Below, piece by piece: positions 47,880-59,442 of a stretch of DNA of 64,000 nucleotides. The position numbers and the translations under genes were made by a program. Below the pieces are notes generated by a model. That model had not been told where the DNA came from. It searched no databases and saw only the letters and a list, made by a program, of their open reading frames with translations. Numbering within the stretch: the first letter of the stretch is position 1; every line of letters begins with the position of its first letter. Source of the stretch: Nocardioides jiangxiensis (GTDB lineage Bacteria; Actinomycetota; Actinomycetes; Propionibacteriales; Nocardioidaceae). Location: the NCBI RefSeq assembly GCF_030580915.1, contig NZ_JAUQTA010000001.1:682001-746000 (forward strand). The letters are read 5' to 3'.

Positions 47880-49025
47880 ATGAGCACCCCCACCCTCGAG
47901 CAGGTCAACGCCGCGCTGGCCACGGTCAACGACCCCGAGATCAAGCGCCCCATCACCGAGATCGGCATGGTCGGCTCCGTCCACATCACGGACGCCGGCG
48001 AGGTCACGGTCGGGATCCTGCTGACGGTGGCGGGCTGTCCGATGAAGGACACGCTCACGCGCGACGTCACGGCCGCGGTCTCGAAGGTCGCCGGCGTCTC
48101 CGGCGTCTCGGTCGACATGGGCGTCATGGACGCCGACCAGCGCGCCAGGCTGCAGGAGGTGCTCCGCGACGGCAACGCCCAGCGCGAGATCCCCTTTGCC
48201 AAGCCGGGCTCGCTCACCAAGGTCTACGCGATCGCGTCCGGCAAGGGTGGCGTCGGCAAGTCCTCGATGACCGCCAACCTCGCCATCGCGCTCGCGAAGC
48301 AGGGGCTCAAGGTGGGTGTCGTCGACGCCGACATCTACGGCCACTCGATCCCGGCGATGCTCGGCGTCGCGGACTCGCGCCCGACCCAGGTCGAGGACCT
48401 GATCATGCCCGTCCCGACCCCGTCGGGCGTCTCCGTGATCTCGGTCGGCATGCTCAAGCCGCGCCGTGACCAGGTCATCGCCTGGCGCGGACCGATGCTC
48501 GACCGCGCGCTCGTGCAGATGCTCGCCGACGTCTACTGGGGCGACCTCGACGCGCTCCTGCTCGACCTGCCGCCGGGCACCGGCGACATCGCGATCTCGC
48601 TGGGCCAGCACCTGCCCAACGCGGAGGTCGTCGTCATCACCACGCCGCAGGAGGCCGCTGCCGAGGTCGCCGAGCGCGCCGGCACGATGGCCTCGATGAT
48701 GCACCAGCGGGTCGTCGGCGTCATCGAGAACATGTCGTGGATGGAGCTCCCCGACGGCTCCCGGATCGAGCCGTTCGGCTCGGGCGGTGGCCAGCGGGTC
48801 GCGGACACGCTCTCCCAGCGCTTCGGCTACGACGTGAAGCTGCTCGGCCAGGTGCCGCTCGACCCGTCCCTGCGGGAGGGCGGCGACGCCGGCAAGCCGG
48901 TCGTCGAGTCGGACCCGACCTCCGCCGGCGCGAAGGCCGTCACGGAGATCGCAGCCGCCCTCTCGGGTCGCGGTCGCAACCTCGCGGGCATGCAGCTCGG
49001 CCTGACGCCGTCCAACAAGTTCTGA
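47880..49025 (+). CDS. mrp: Mrp/NBP35-type iron-sulfur cluster carrier ATPase
   Basis: 381 residues. An N-terminal MIP18/DUF59 domain (about 1-90) is joined to a P-loop ATPase with S-G-K-G-G-V-G-K-S-S at 120-129, D-L-P-P-G-T-G-D, and T-P-Q-E-A-A-A. Mrp proteins bind and deliver [4Fe-4S] clusters. The C-x-x-C bridging-cluster motif of many homologues is not seen, as in several actinobacterial Mrp proteins. The order DUF1003-mrp-tatB parallels the mycobacterial locus. Confidence 0.92.
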   Translation: MSTPTLEQVNAALATVNDPEIKRPITEIGMVGSVHITDAGEVTVGILLTVAGCPMKDTLTRDVTAAVSKVAGVSGVSVDMGVMDADQRARLQEVLRDGNAQREIPFAKPGSLTKVYAIASGKGGVGKSSMTANLAIALAKQGLKVGVVDADIYGHSIPAMLGVADSRPTQVEDLIMPVPTPSGVSVISVGMLKPRRDQVIAWRGPMLDRALVQMLADVYWGDLDALLLDLPPGTGDIAISLGQHLPNAEVVVITTPQEAAAEVAERAGTMASMMHQRVVGVIENMSWMELPDGSRIEPFGSGGGQRVADTLSQRFGYDVKLLGQVPLDPSLREGGDAGKPVVESDPTSAGAKAVTEIAAALSGRGRNLAGMQLGLTPSNKF

Positions 49026-49033
49026 TCCGGGTC

Positions 49034-49039
49034 TAGGCT
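49034..49039 (+). promoter_or_regulatory. -10 element of tatB (leaderless)
   Basis: TAGGCT ends 6 bp before the GTG at 49046. Confidence 0.45.
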
Positions 49040-49045
49040 CGCGCC

Positions 49046-49375
49046 GTGTTCGACATCGGTCTGGGCGAGCTCGTCGTCATCGCCCTCGTGGTGGTCGTGG
49101 TCATGGGCCCCGACCGGCTGCCGGAGTTCGCGGCGCAGGCCGGGCGGTTCGTCCGCCGCCTGAAGAAGTACGCCGACGCTGCCCGCGACGACCTCCGGCG
49201 CGAGCTCGGCCCGGAGTACGCCGACCTGGAGCTGCGTGACCTCGACCCTCGACGGATCGTGCGCCAGCACATCAACGAGGCGCTTCGCGACGACCCGGCC
49301 GACGAGCCGGTCCGCGCGGGGCTGCGCCCGCTGGAGAAGAGCGAGCGTCCCCCGTTCGACCCCGACGCCACGTGA
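49046..49375 (+). CDS. tatB: Sec-independent translocase protein TatB
   Basis: 109 residues. Short periplasm-facing start, F-D-I-G-L-G-E-L-V-V, a transmembrane helix to about residue 20, the G-P-D-R-L-P hinge, then an amphipathic basic helix. TatB with TatC recognises twin-arginine signal peptides. GTG start directly after a TAGGCT box, so probably leaderless. TatA and TatC genes are not in the window. Confidence 0.93.
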   Translation: MFDIGLGELVVIALVVVVVMGPDRLPEFAAQAGRFVRRLKKYADAARDDLRRELGPEYADLELRDLDPRRIVRQHINEALRDDPADEPVRAGLRPLEKSERPPFDPDAT

Positions 49376-49391
49376 GCCTGCGACCGCGCCC

Positions 49392-49919
49392 TCAGCGTCG
49401 TACGGCGGCGAGAGCACGGTAGGCGACCACCACGGAGGTGCCCCCGCCGGCGTGCACCTCCACGAAGTCAGCTCCGGCGCGGCCCACCCGCCCCTCGACG
49501 CGGGCGCCCGAGCGCAGCCGCAGCACGCACGGCTCCCCCGCCAGGCCGCGCAGCGCTGACGCGAGGCCGAGCCGGGCGGTCACCGGCCACGCCTCCGGTG
49601 CGACAGCGGACGGCGCGAGCCCGCGCACCGTCTCGACGGCCTCGAGCAGCACCAGCCACTCCGCTCCGGCCACCTCGAGCAGGCTCCATCCGTCGGCGAC
49701 ACGCACGAGCGTTCCGGTGAGCGGGCCGACCCCCTGCACGACGAGATCGAGCCGGCTCCCACAGGAGGCCATGAGGCGCGCGGCCAGCGAGACGCGGGCG
49801 TACTCGGCACGCGCCCGTTCCTCCACCTCGAGGCGCCGTTCCACCGTCAGCGCCCCGGCTGCCTCGTGCTCCAGGTCGTCCAGGAACGCCGCCAGGCGCT
49901 GGTCCGCGTCATGCGTCAT
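49392..49919 (-). CDS. hypothetical protein with two SH3/Sm-like repeats
   Basis: 175 residues; not recognised as a named family. After a helical N-terminus (about 1-50) there are two similar beta-rich units: G-P-L-T-G-T-L-V-R-V-A-D-G-W-S-L-L-E-V (about 65-85) and S-G-A-R-V-E-G-R-V-G-R-A-G-A-D-F-V-E-V (about 140-160). Each is followed by a hydrophobic strand and A-V-x-x-V-R or A-L-A-A-V-R. This suggests duplicated small barrels. The start is firm: GGAGGT lies 6 bases before the ATG. Convergent with tatB and divergent from the LysM gene. Confidence 0.65.
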   Translation of the reverse strand: MTHDADQRLAAFLDDLEHEAAGALTVERRLEVEERARAEYARVSLAARLMASCGSRLDLVVQGVGPLTGTLVRVADGWSLLEVAGAEWLVLLEAVETVRGLAPSAVAPEAWPVTARLGLASALRGLAGEPCVLRLRSGARVEGRVGRAGADFVEVHAGGGTSVVVAYRALAAVRR

Positions 49920-49971
49920 GCGTCCACCTCCCGAGTGGTGTGTGCACCCATGAAACCTGTGAACGGGAGCC

Positions 49972-50000
49972 TTGACAACGGGATCGAACAGCCGTGTAGT
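49972..50000 (+). promoter_or_regulatory. housekeeping-type promoter of the LysM gene
   Basis: TTGACA (49972-49977), 17-bp spacer, TGTAGT (49995-50000). The -35 matches consensus exactly. The first codon is 41 bp after the -10, in an A-rich leader (AAACACACGCAAACGAACG), unlike the leaderless genes around it. Confidence 0.7.
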
Positions 50001-50040
50001 GAAGCAAACACACGCAAACGAACGAATCGGGGTCGTTCTC

Positions 50041-50655
50041 ATGTCTCGGGACTCTCGGCGTGCACCGGCCTTCAGGTGCCTTCTCGTCTGGTCGGCGGTG
50101 AGCGCGGCGACGACTGCCCTGCTCGTGCTGGCGCACCACGACCTCGCGGCGGCCCGGGAGGCGGCCTCCAGCCCGGTCGGGCTCGACTTCCCGCATGTCC
50201 TTGCCGCTGCAGCCACCCTCGTCGTCGCGGTCTGTGCGCTCTGGTGCTGGTCGGTCACGACAGCGGCGACGCTCGAGGCGCTGCGCGGCGTGCGGCAGGC
50301 CGCGTTGCCCGGGCCCCGCGGAGCCGTACGGCGCCTGGTGCTCGCCGGCTGTGGTGTCGCACTCGCCGCCACCGTCGCGCCCGCCCAGGCAGACGACCTC
50401 GGTGCCGTGGCCGGCGAGCCACCGCAGCCGGTGGCAGCGCGGGCCATCCTCGGCGACGCTCCGTCCCGCCACACCGTGAGGGCCGGCGAGTCCTTGTGGG
50501 CGATCAGCGCGGCACGCCTGGGTCCGGGGGCCTCGGACGCCGCCATCTCCGGTGCCTGGCACGCGACCTGGCGTGCCAACGAGGAGACCATCGGCAGCGA
50601 CCCCGACGTCATCGAGCCCGGGCAGCGGCTCGACCTGCCGGAGCTCACCCGATGA
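50041..50655 (+). CDS. LysM domain membrane protein
   Basis: 204 residues. Hydrophobic helices at about 15-35, 60-85 and 100-120, then a C-terminal LysM domain: H-T-V-R-A-G-E-S-L-W-A-I-S-A, W-R-A-N, I-E-P-G-Q-R-L-D-L-P. LysM binds N-acetylglucosamine polymers, so the domain should face the peptidoglycan. ATG start; the next gene starts inside the stop codon (ATGA). The pair faces secA, a conserved actinobacterial setting. Confidence 0.85.
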   Translation: MSRDSRRAPAFRCLLVWSAVSAATTALLVLAHHDLAAAREAASSPVGLDFPHVLAAAATLVVAVCALWCWSVTTAATLEALRGVRQAALPGPRGAVRRLVLAGCGVALAATVAPAQADDLGAVAGEPPQPVAARAILGDAPSRHTVRAGESLWAISAARLGPGASDAAISGAWHATWRANEETIGSDPDVIEPGQRLDLPELTR

Positions 50656-51179
50656 GCGCGTCCGCCGCCGAGCGGACCTGGTCACCGGCACCCCTGCTCG
50701 CCGTCCAGGAGACCCTCGACCTCGACACCGGCACCGTCGACCGCACGTCATCCCGCCTCGGCGCCCCCGTCGTCCCCACGACATCGGTCCTGCGCGGAGC
50801 GGACGCCGTCGTCGTCGGTCCTGCCCTCCGCCGCCACGTCCAGCAGTGGGCGCTCGCCTTCGGCCAGGCGGCCGTCGAGGCGGTGCTGGGCGACCGCCCG
50901 GTCTCCCAGCTCCTCCGGTGGACCACACCCGCCGTGCACCGCGAGCTCGCCTACCGTGCCCGCGTCGTCTCCCAGGCGACGCTGCGACAGGCGGGCGGGC
51001 ACGGACAGCGACGCCCCGCAGTGCGGCCGCAGGTGCGCCAGGCGCGGATCTGCTTCGTCGACGCCGGGGTCGCCGAAGTCGCCCTGACCATCCAGTACGG
51101 CCCGCGGACGCGCGCGCTTGCCTCGCGCCTCGAGCTCCGGGACGGCCGGTGGCTCTGCACCGTGCTGGAGTTCGCCTGA
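50652..51179 (+). CDS. Rv3235 family protein
   Basis: 175 residues, basic and soluble, about the length of Rv3235-type proteins that neighbour secA in actinobacteria. The core from about residue 60 (H-V-Q-Q-W-A-L-A-F-G-Q-A-A-V-E-A-V-L-G-D-R-P, then Q-L-L-R-W-T-T) is followed by R-A-R-I-C-F-V-D-A-G-V-A-E-V and a closing R-W-L-C-T-V-L-E-F. No catalytic motif is evident. It is translationally coupled to the LysM gene, so the two probably act together at the envelope or with export. Confidence 0.75.
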   Translation: MSASAAERTWSPAPLLAVQETLDLDTGTVDRTSSRLGAPVVPTTSVLRGADAVVVGPALRRHVQQWALAFGQAAVEAVLGDRPVSQLLRWTTPAVHRELAYRARVVSQATLRQAGGHGQRRPAVRPQVRQARICFVDAGVAEVALTIQYGPRTRALASRLELRDGRWLCTVLEFA

Positions 51180-51210
51180 CCGGTCGCCGGTCCACGACCG
51201 GGAGAGAACG

Positions 51211-51252
51211 CCAGCGCCGTCCGGAGGAAGGGGTCCCTCCGGACGGCGCTGG
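51211..51252. terminator. bidirectional terminator between the Rv3235-type gene and secA
   Basis: Perfect 17-bp stem (51211-51227 with 51236-51252) and 8-nt loop between convergent genes. Confidence 0.85.
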
Positions 51253-51269
51253 TGTGTGTCAGGTGCGCG

Positions 51270-54095
<2,826 letters not shown>

Positions 54096-54158
54096 TGAGG
54101 TCGCTCCTGGTGAAGTCGTCGGGAAACGCGGGTCATGCTACCCGCGTCACAAACACGG

Positions 54159-55379
54159 TCAGTGCACTCCGCTCGCCAGCACGGCGGCAAGGGCAGGAGC
54201 GAGGTCGCCGCGCTCCCCCACGACGATCCGCTCGAGGCCCAGCCAGCCCGCGAGACGGCGCAGCTCCGTGGCGAGCTCGGCCGCGGTCGCGTCGGGCGCG
54301 GCTGGTTCGGCGAAGGCGCCCGGCACCAGCAGGGTGCCGGTCGCCCGGTCGGCCTTGAGGTCGACGCGGGCGACCGGGCGGTCGCCCAGGAGGAACGGGA
54401 GCACGTAGTAGCCGTGCACCCGCCTGGCCTCGGGCACGTAGATCTCGATGCGGTACCGGAAGTCGAACAGCGCCTCGGCACGTGCACGCTCCCAGACGAC
54501 CGGGTCGAACGGGCTCAGCAGCGTGCGCGCAGCGACCCGGCGCGGCAGCCGCGCCTCCCGGTGGAGGTACGCCGGGCGGCCCCACCCCTCGACCGTCACC
54601 GGCAGCAGCTCCCCGGCCTCGACCAGCTCGGCGATCGCTGCACGAGCCTCCGCGACACCCATCCGGTAGTAGTCGCGGAGACACTGCTCGGTGCCGACTC
54701 CGTGGCTGACGGCAGCCCGGCGCACCAGCTCGCGGTGCTGCTCCGCAGCCGTCGGCGTCGGCGTCTCGAGGACCACCCGGGGCAGCACGCGGTCGGGGAC
54801 GTCGTACAGCCGCTCGAAGGAGCCGTTGCGGCCCGCGACCGTGAGGTCTCCGGCGTAGAAGAGGAACTCGAGAGCCTTCTTCACCTCCGACCAGTTCCAG
54901 CCCCAGTGGTCCTTGGTACGTGCCGCGCCGCCGGTCAGGTCGGCGTCGATCTGGCGGGCCGTGCGGGCACCGCGCTCGCGGACGTCGGCCAGGACGTCGC
55001 GGACCAGGTCGGGCCGCTCGCGTGCGATCGAGCGCGGGCCGCCCCAGGCCCGCTCATGGGCGCGCGCCATCCGGTGCTGCATGAAGGGCCACAGGTCGAC
55101 CGGCATGTACGCGGCCTCGTGCGCCCAGTACTCGACCAGACGGCGGGGGCGCTCCTCCGCGGCCCGGCGCAGCAGGTCGGTGTCGTAGGGACCCATCCGG
55201 GCGTAGAGCGGCATGAACTGGGCCCGCTGCAGCACGTTGACCGAGTCGATCTGGAGCACGCCGGTACGGCCGACCGCGCGGTCGAGCGTGCGGAGCGTCG
55301 GCTGCGCGTGCGGGGTGTCGAGGAAGCCCTGGGCGGCCAGCGCGACCCGACGGGCCTGGGCCCGGCTGAGCGACTCCAC
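54159..55379 (-). CDS. AlkZ/YcaQ-type crosslink DNA glycosylase
   Basis: 406 residues. N-terminal tandem winged-helix region, with the catalytic Q-x-D motif in V-L-Q-I-D-S-V at about 41-47, matching AlkZ/YcaQ glycosylases that unhook interstrand crosslinks and excise N7-alkylated bases. The segment H-G-Y-Y-V-L-P-F-L near residue 315 and G-R-P-A-Y-L-H are also typical. GTG start. It ends 63 bp before the secA start and follows the response-regulator gene by 7 bp, but a functional link is not obvious. Confidence 0.85.
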   Translation of the reverse strand: MESLSRAQARRVALAAQGFLDTPHAQPTLRTLDRAVGRTGVLQIDSVNVLQRAQFMPLYARMGPYDTDLLRRAAEERPRRLVEYWAHEAAYMPVDLWPFMQHRMARAHERAWGGPRSIARERPDLVRDVLADVRERGARTARQIDADLTGGAARTKDHWGWNWSEVKKALEFLFYAGDLTVAGRNGSFERLYDVPDRVLPRVVLETPTPTAAEQHRELVRRAAVSHGVGTEQCLRDYYRMGVAEARAAIAELVEAGELLPVTVEGWGRPAYLHREARLPRRVAARTLLSPFDPVVWERARAEALFDFRYRIEIYVPEARRVHGYYVLPFLLGDRPVARVDLKADRATGTLLVPGAFAEPAAPDATAAELATELRRLAGWLGLERIVVGERGDLAPALAAVLASGVH

Positions 55380-55386
55380 GCCCGTG

Positions 55387-56070
55387 CTACGGGATGTCGA
55401 GGAGCTTCTCGCGGACGGCGTACATGACCGCCTCCATCCGCGAGTGGAGCTGGAGCTTCTCCAGGATGTTGCGTACGTGGTTCTTCACGGTGTTCTCGCT
55501 GATGAAGAGCTGACGCGCGATCTCGCGGTTGTTCATGCCGGTGGCGACCAGGCGCAGGACCTCGAGCTCGCGCTCGGTGAGCCGGAGCGGCGAGACCTGG
55601 TCGCGGTCGGGACGTGACATCTGCTTGAACTCGTCGATCAGCTTGACCGCCATCGACGGGCTGATCAGCGACTGGCCGTCGGCCACGACGCGGACCGCCT
55701 GGGTGACCTCGTCGATCGAGGAGTCCTTGAGCAGGTAGCCGGACGCGCCCGACTTCACCGCCTCGTAGAGGTCGGCCTCCTCGTCACTGACGGTGAGCAT
55801 GATGATCTTGGCCGACGGCACCGTCTCCTTGATCGCCACGCACGCCTCGATGCCGGACCGCTTCGGCATCCGCACGTCGAGCAGGACGACGTCGGGGGCC
55901 AGGCTGGCGGCGAGGGAGGTGCCCTCCACACCGTCGCCTGCCTGACCCACGACCTCGATCGCCGGGTCCGTGCCCAGGATCATCGTCAGTCCGCTGCGGA
56001 ACAGCTCCTGGTCGTCGACGACCAGGACCCGGATCGGTTCACGCTCTCCCGAGGGCTGCATCGTGGTCAC
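55387..56070 (-). CDS. NarL/LuxR-family response regulator
   Basis: 227 residues. Receiver domain with acidic pocket V-V-D-D at 17-20, phosphoacceptor Asp65 in L-L-D-V-R-M-P, Thr in M-L-T-V-S-D, and Lys in L-L-K-D. The C-terminal LuxR helix-turn-helix is L-T-E-R-E-L-E-V-L and [18 protein letters not shown] (about 165-205). No cognate histidine kinase is adjacent, so it is an orphan here. It follows hpf by 43 bp, a conserved neighbourhood in Streptomyces. Confidence 0.92.
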   Translation of the reverse strand: MTTMQPSGEREPIRVLVVDDQELFRSGLTMILGTDPAIEVVGQAGDGVEGTSLAASLAPDVVLLDVRMPKRSGIEACVAIKETVPSAKIIMLTVSDEEADLYEAVKSGASGYLLKDSSIDEVTQAVRVVADGQSLISPSMAVKLIDEFKQMSRPDRDQVSPLRLTERELEVLRLVATGMNNREIARQLFISENTVKNHVRNILEKLQLHSRMEAVMYAVREKLLDIP

Positions 56071-56113
56071 ACGAGCATCATTGCAGACCGTGCCGACACG
56101 ACCGTGCGGTCGA

Positions 56114-56734
56114 CTAGCCCACGAGGTCGAGGGAGATGACGCCGTAGTCGTAGCCCTTGCGGCGGTAGACCACCGCCGGCCGCTCGCTCTCCTTGTCGAC
56201 GTAGAGGTAGAAGTCGTGGCCGACCAGCTCCATCTCGTAGAGGGCCTGGTCGAGCGTCATCGGGGTGGCCGGGTGGGACTTCTCGCGGACCACGAGCGGT
56301 CCGTCGCCGAGGACGGCGATCGGTCCGACCTGGTGCTCGAGGACGACGTCCTCCGTGGCGGCAGCCTGGGTCGGGACGGACGCGCTCCCGGCGAGCGCCT
56401 GCCCGACCGAGACGGGCGTGTGGCGGCCGTGGTGCACCCGGCGGCGGTCGGCCGCACGGCGCATCTGGGAGGCCATCTTGTCGAGTGCCAGGTCGAGTGC
56501 TGCCATCTTGTCGGCGGCACACGCCTCGGCCCGCACGACCGGGCCCTTCGTGAATGCGGTCAGCTCGACGCGCACGCTGCGGTCCTGCTGACGGGGGTTG
56601 CGCTCCTTCTCCACCTCGACCTGCATGCGGATGATCCGGTGATCGTGCTTCTCCAGGCGTGCGAGCTTCTCCTCGACGTGACTGCGGAACCGGTCGGACA
56701 CGTCGCAGTGCCGGGCGTTGACCACAATTTCCAT
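56114..56734 (-). CDS. hpf: ribosome hibernation promoting factor (long form)
   Basis: 206 residues: N-terminal YfiA/HPF domain (M-E-I-V-V-N-A-R-H, about 1-100), a linker, and the C-terminal dimerisation domain ending [12 protein letters not shown]. Long HPF alone makes 100S ribosome dimers. GGAGG lies just before the ATG. This protein is the hibernation factor linked to dormancy and stress in actinobacteria. Confidence 0.95.
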   Translation of the reverse strand: MEIVVNARHCDVSDRFRSHVEEKLARLEKHDHRIIRMQVEVEKERNPRQQDRSVRVELTAFTKGPVVRAEACAADKMAALDLALDKMASQMRRAADRRRVHHGRHTPVSVGQALAGSASVPTQAAATEDVVLEHQVGPIAVLGDGPLVVREKSHPATPMTLDQALYEMELVGHDFYLYVDKESERPAVVYRRKGYDYGVISLDLVG

Positions 56735-56777
56735 GGAGACCTCCGTGATTCCTCGGTGTCGTTGCTGGTTATCAGCG

Positions 56778-56801
56778 CTCCACCGTCATCCGACGGTGGA
56801 G
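56778..56801 (-). terminator. hairpin overlapping the comF stop codon
   Basis: Perfect 10-bp stem (56778-56787 with 56792-56801) and 4-nt loop. The comF stop (56788-56786) lies in the loop and the 3' arm, so the terminator is embedded in the gene end. Confidence 0.6.
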
Positions 56802-57670
56802 GGACCGGCGAATGGAGTCGTGGTGGTCGACGGCATCGACGTGGGAGCGGGGGCCCGGAGGGGGCGTCCCGCCGCGGCATCCACGGAACCGGACTGACTC
56901 CATGCACCGAAACTAGACCCGAACGCCGAACGATGAAAGGACTCTTGCTGAACTTTCGCTGTGGGTCTCACGGAGCGGCGCCGGGTCGCGGCCACGACCG
57001 CGACGCCGACGATCTGCACGCCGCTCGCTGCCAACGCGCGCTGCGCCTCGCGGGCCGTCGACCCCGTCGTGAGGACGTCGTCGCACAGCACGACCAGTGC
57101 CGAGGGGCGTCGCCGGGCGAGCTGCGCCAGGGACCGGTGGTGCACCCGCATCGCGTGGTCCAGGTTGCGTGCGCGGCCCCGCGCAGAGAGGTCGCGCTGG
57201 TCCTCCACCCGGCCCACACGCAGCAGCTCGACGACGACCACCTCGACCCCGAGGCGACGCAGCACGGTCGCCGCGCGGCGACACGTGTCGCGCACCGGAG
57301 CGTGGCCGCGACGGCGGGCGGCCCCCGGCCGCGAGGGGACGGGGACCAGGACCACCGGCGCGCCTGCCGCGGACGGCACCAGCCCGCTGACCGCCGCCGC
57401 GAGGAGCAGGCCGAGCGGACGGACGAGCCCCAGCCGGTGGTGCTCCTTGAGCCCGAGGACCAGCCCGCGGAGCAGGCCCGCGTACTCGCCGGCGGCGCGG
57501 ATCGGCGCGAGGCCCGGCGGACAGGGCACGGGCCGGACCTCCTCGGAGGCGACCGGCAGGCTGCGGGCACACGCCCGGCAGAGCTGACGCCCCGGCCGTC
57601 GACAGCCGACGCACGCGCTCCCCGCGAGCAGGTCGAGCACCGGATCGACCCATCCCTCGTCGCGCGGCAC
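56786..57670 (-). CDS. ComF family phosphoribosyltransferase-like protein
   Basis: 294 residues. N-terminal zinc module C-V-G-C then C-R-A-C, followed by a phosphoribosyltransferase fold with V-V-L-C-D-D-V-L-T-T-G-S-T, the PRPP loop, at about 195-207. ComF homologues act in DNA uptake and recombination. The last about 60 residues (rich in Ser, Ala, Thr and Pro) extend beyond usual family members. GTG start without clear Shine-Dalgarno. Located between hpf and lpqB as in other actinobacteria. Confidence 0.88.
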   Translation of the reverse strand: MPRDEGWVDPVLDLLAGSACVGCRRPGRQLCRACARSLPVASEEVRPVPCPPGLAPIRAAGEYAGLLRGLVLGLKEHHRLGLVRPLGLLLAAAVSGLVPSAAGAPVVLVPVPSRPGAARRRGHAPVRDTCRRAATVLRRLGVEVVVVELLRVGRVEDQRDLSARGRARNLDHAMRVHHRSLAQLARRRPSALVVLCDDVLTTGSTAREAQRALAASGVQIVGVAVVAATRRRSVRPTAKVQQESFHRSAFGSSFGAWSQSGSVDAAAGRPLRAPAPTSMPSTTTTPFAGPSTVG

Positions 57671-57738
57671 GCGACCATGTCACCGTCGCTGGTCCTGCGC
57701 GACAAGCGCCTCCGGTCGCGCCTGTGGAGAGGCGCCGG

Positions 57739-59442
57739 TCAGCCGGCCCAGGTCAGCGCGGTCGCCCGCGCCACGGGAGCGGGCTCCCGCACGGGCCCGG
57801 TGCCGACCAGGTCGCCCGACGCGGTGACCACCCAGGCGGGCTCACCCTCCGCTCCGGAGGAGACCACCCGGCGTACGTCGTCGAAGATCGTGTCGACCGG
57901 CAGGGCCTCGCGGACGTCGTCGGGCGAGCCGTCGAGCGACAGCCAGCGGACCTGGCCGACCCCGCGCCCCTCCGTGAGCGCGACGACGGTCGTGGGCCCC
58001 GACCAGGCCAGGTCGCGCAGACCAGACGCCTCCGCGATCGTGACGGCCGGGGAGGCGGTGACGCCGCCGGACCGCCACTGCAGACGGCTCACGACGACGG
58101 TGCTGCGACGACCAGTGCGCACCGCCGCGACCAGGCGCGTGCCGTCGCGGGAGACGAGCAGGTCGGCGACGTCCCGGCCGCTGACACCCGGGACCGCGAC
58201 GACCGCAAGCCTGCTGCCGACCGCGACGGTGACGACGGCCCCCGACGTACGCCGGTCGAGCAGCCAGGTGCGTCCTGCGGCGTCCCAGGCGGGGTGGGCG
58301 AGGTCGGAGCCGTGGACGGTCGTGACCTGGCCCGCCGCGTCGAGCGAGCCGATGCGCACCTCGCGCCCGTCGTCGCTCACACCCGCGGCGGCGGTGCCGC
58401 GCAGGTCCACGCTGAGCTCGCGCAGCCGCAGGCTCCGCCAGCTCCTGCCCGAGACGGGCGTCGCAGTCGCCCCGTCGACCCGTGCCGGACGACCCCCGAC
58501 GAGCCCGAAGAGGCCATCGCTGGCGTCGGCGCCCGCCGGGTCGAAGCGACCGGCGCTGCCGACCGGGATCTCGGTGAGACCGCCCTCGAGGGTCAGCGGG
58601 GTGTCGTCGACCCGCACCTCGAAGGTCCGGACACCGGGCACCTGGCGCAGCGTCCATGCCAGCTGGGCCGCCAGCTCGGTACGGCCGCCGGGCGACGTCG
58701 GAGCCGGGCCGGTGAAGTCCAGCTCGGCGACGCCGTCCGTCACGGTGACGGCCCCCTCGCTGAGGCGGAGCTCCGCCAGCCGGTTCAGGAGCCAGGGCGC
58801 AGCCGGGTCGGGTGGTCCCGCGAGCAGCGACCGCACGAGCGCCGTCGCCAGCTGTCCCCCGCGCGGCTCGAAGACCGGCTCCGGGACCAGCACGGAGCGA
58901 CCGGGGTCGAGGAAGTGCACGTCGAACTGGCCGTACTCGCGGACGAACCAGGTGCGACGGACCAGGAGCGCGTCGGGGAGTGCGGAGATCCGCCACTGGC
59001 CCTTCTCCCGCACCAGCCCGAGCCGGACCCGCCGCTCCGCCGCAGGCAGCTCGCCCCGCCACCGTCCACCCGCGTCGACCCACGCGGTGTCCGCGAGCGT
59101 CAGGTCCCCGGGAGCGCCGCCGGGCGTGCCGGCGACACCGCCGTAGACGACGACGCGCTGCTGCGGGCGCCATCCGGCAGCCGCGTCCGCTGTGAGGAAC
59201 TCGCGCGCCGTCGAGGTCTGCACGGGACTCGCGAGCATCGCGTCCAGGAAGCCGCTCACCACCGCCTCGGGCGTCGCCCCCGGGAGCGGGCCCGGCGGGA
59301 CGTAGCGGATGCCGGCGTCGGACGGCAGCGCGTCGCCCTCCTGGGCCTCGACACCGCCGCTGTCGGGCAGCGAGGCACAGCCGCCCGTCGTGAGCAGCGC
59401 CAGGAGCAGACCGGCGACCGCGGTCCGACCCGAGCGCGTCAC
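57739..59442 (-). CDS. lpqB: lipoprotein LpqB
   Basis: 567 residues. Signal peptide with lipobox L-T-T-G-G-C ending near residue 22, a GerMN-like domain in the middle, and a C-terminal beta-propeller-like domain with repeated S-R-D-G-T-R-L and L-A-W-S-G blocks. In actinobacteria LpqB interacts with MtrB and affects cell-wall growth. The GTG at 59442 overlaps the mtrB stop (GTGA), so mtrA-mtrB-lpqB form one operon. The -2 residue of the lipobox is Gly, slightly atypical. Confidence 0.93.
   Translation of the reverse strand: MTRSGRTAVAGLLLALLTTGGCASLPDSGGVEAQEGDALPSDAGIRYVPPGPLPGATPEAVVSGFLDAMLASPVQTSTAREFLTADAAAGWRPQQRVVVYGGVAGTPGGAPGDLTLADTAWVDAGGRWRGELPAAERRVRLGLVREKGQWRISALPDALLVRRTWFVREYGQFDVHFLDPGRSVLVPEPVFEPRGGQLATALVRSLLAGPPDPAAPWLLNRLAELRLSEGAVTVTDGVAELDFTGPAPTSPGGRTELAAQLAWTLRQVPGVRTFEVRVDDTPLTLEGGLTEIPVGSAGRFDPAGADASDGLFGLVGGRPARVDGATATPVSGRSWRSLRLRELSVDLRGTAAAGVSDDGREVRIGSLDAAGQVTTVHGSDLAHPAWDAAGRTWLLDRRTSGAVVTVAVGSRLAVVAVPGVSGRDVADLLVSRDGTRLVAAVRTGRRSTVVVSRLQWRSGGVTASPAVTIAEASGLRDLAWSGPTTVVALTEGRGVGQVRWLSLDGSPDDVREALPVDTIFDDVRRVVSSGAEGEPAWVVTASGDLVGTGPVREPAPVARATALTWAG

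Noticed and set aside
49920..50040. c-di-AMP (ydaO-type) riboswitch upstream of the LysM gene
   Set aside because: The transcribed leader after the TTGACA/TGTAGT promoter is only about 35 nt, far too short for that aptamer.
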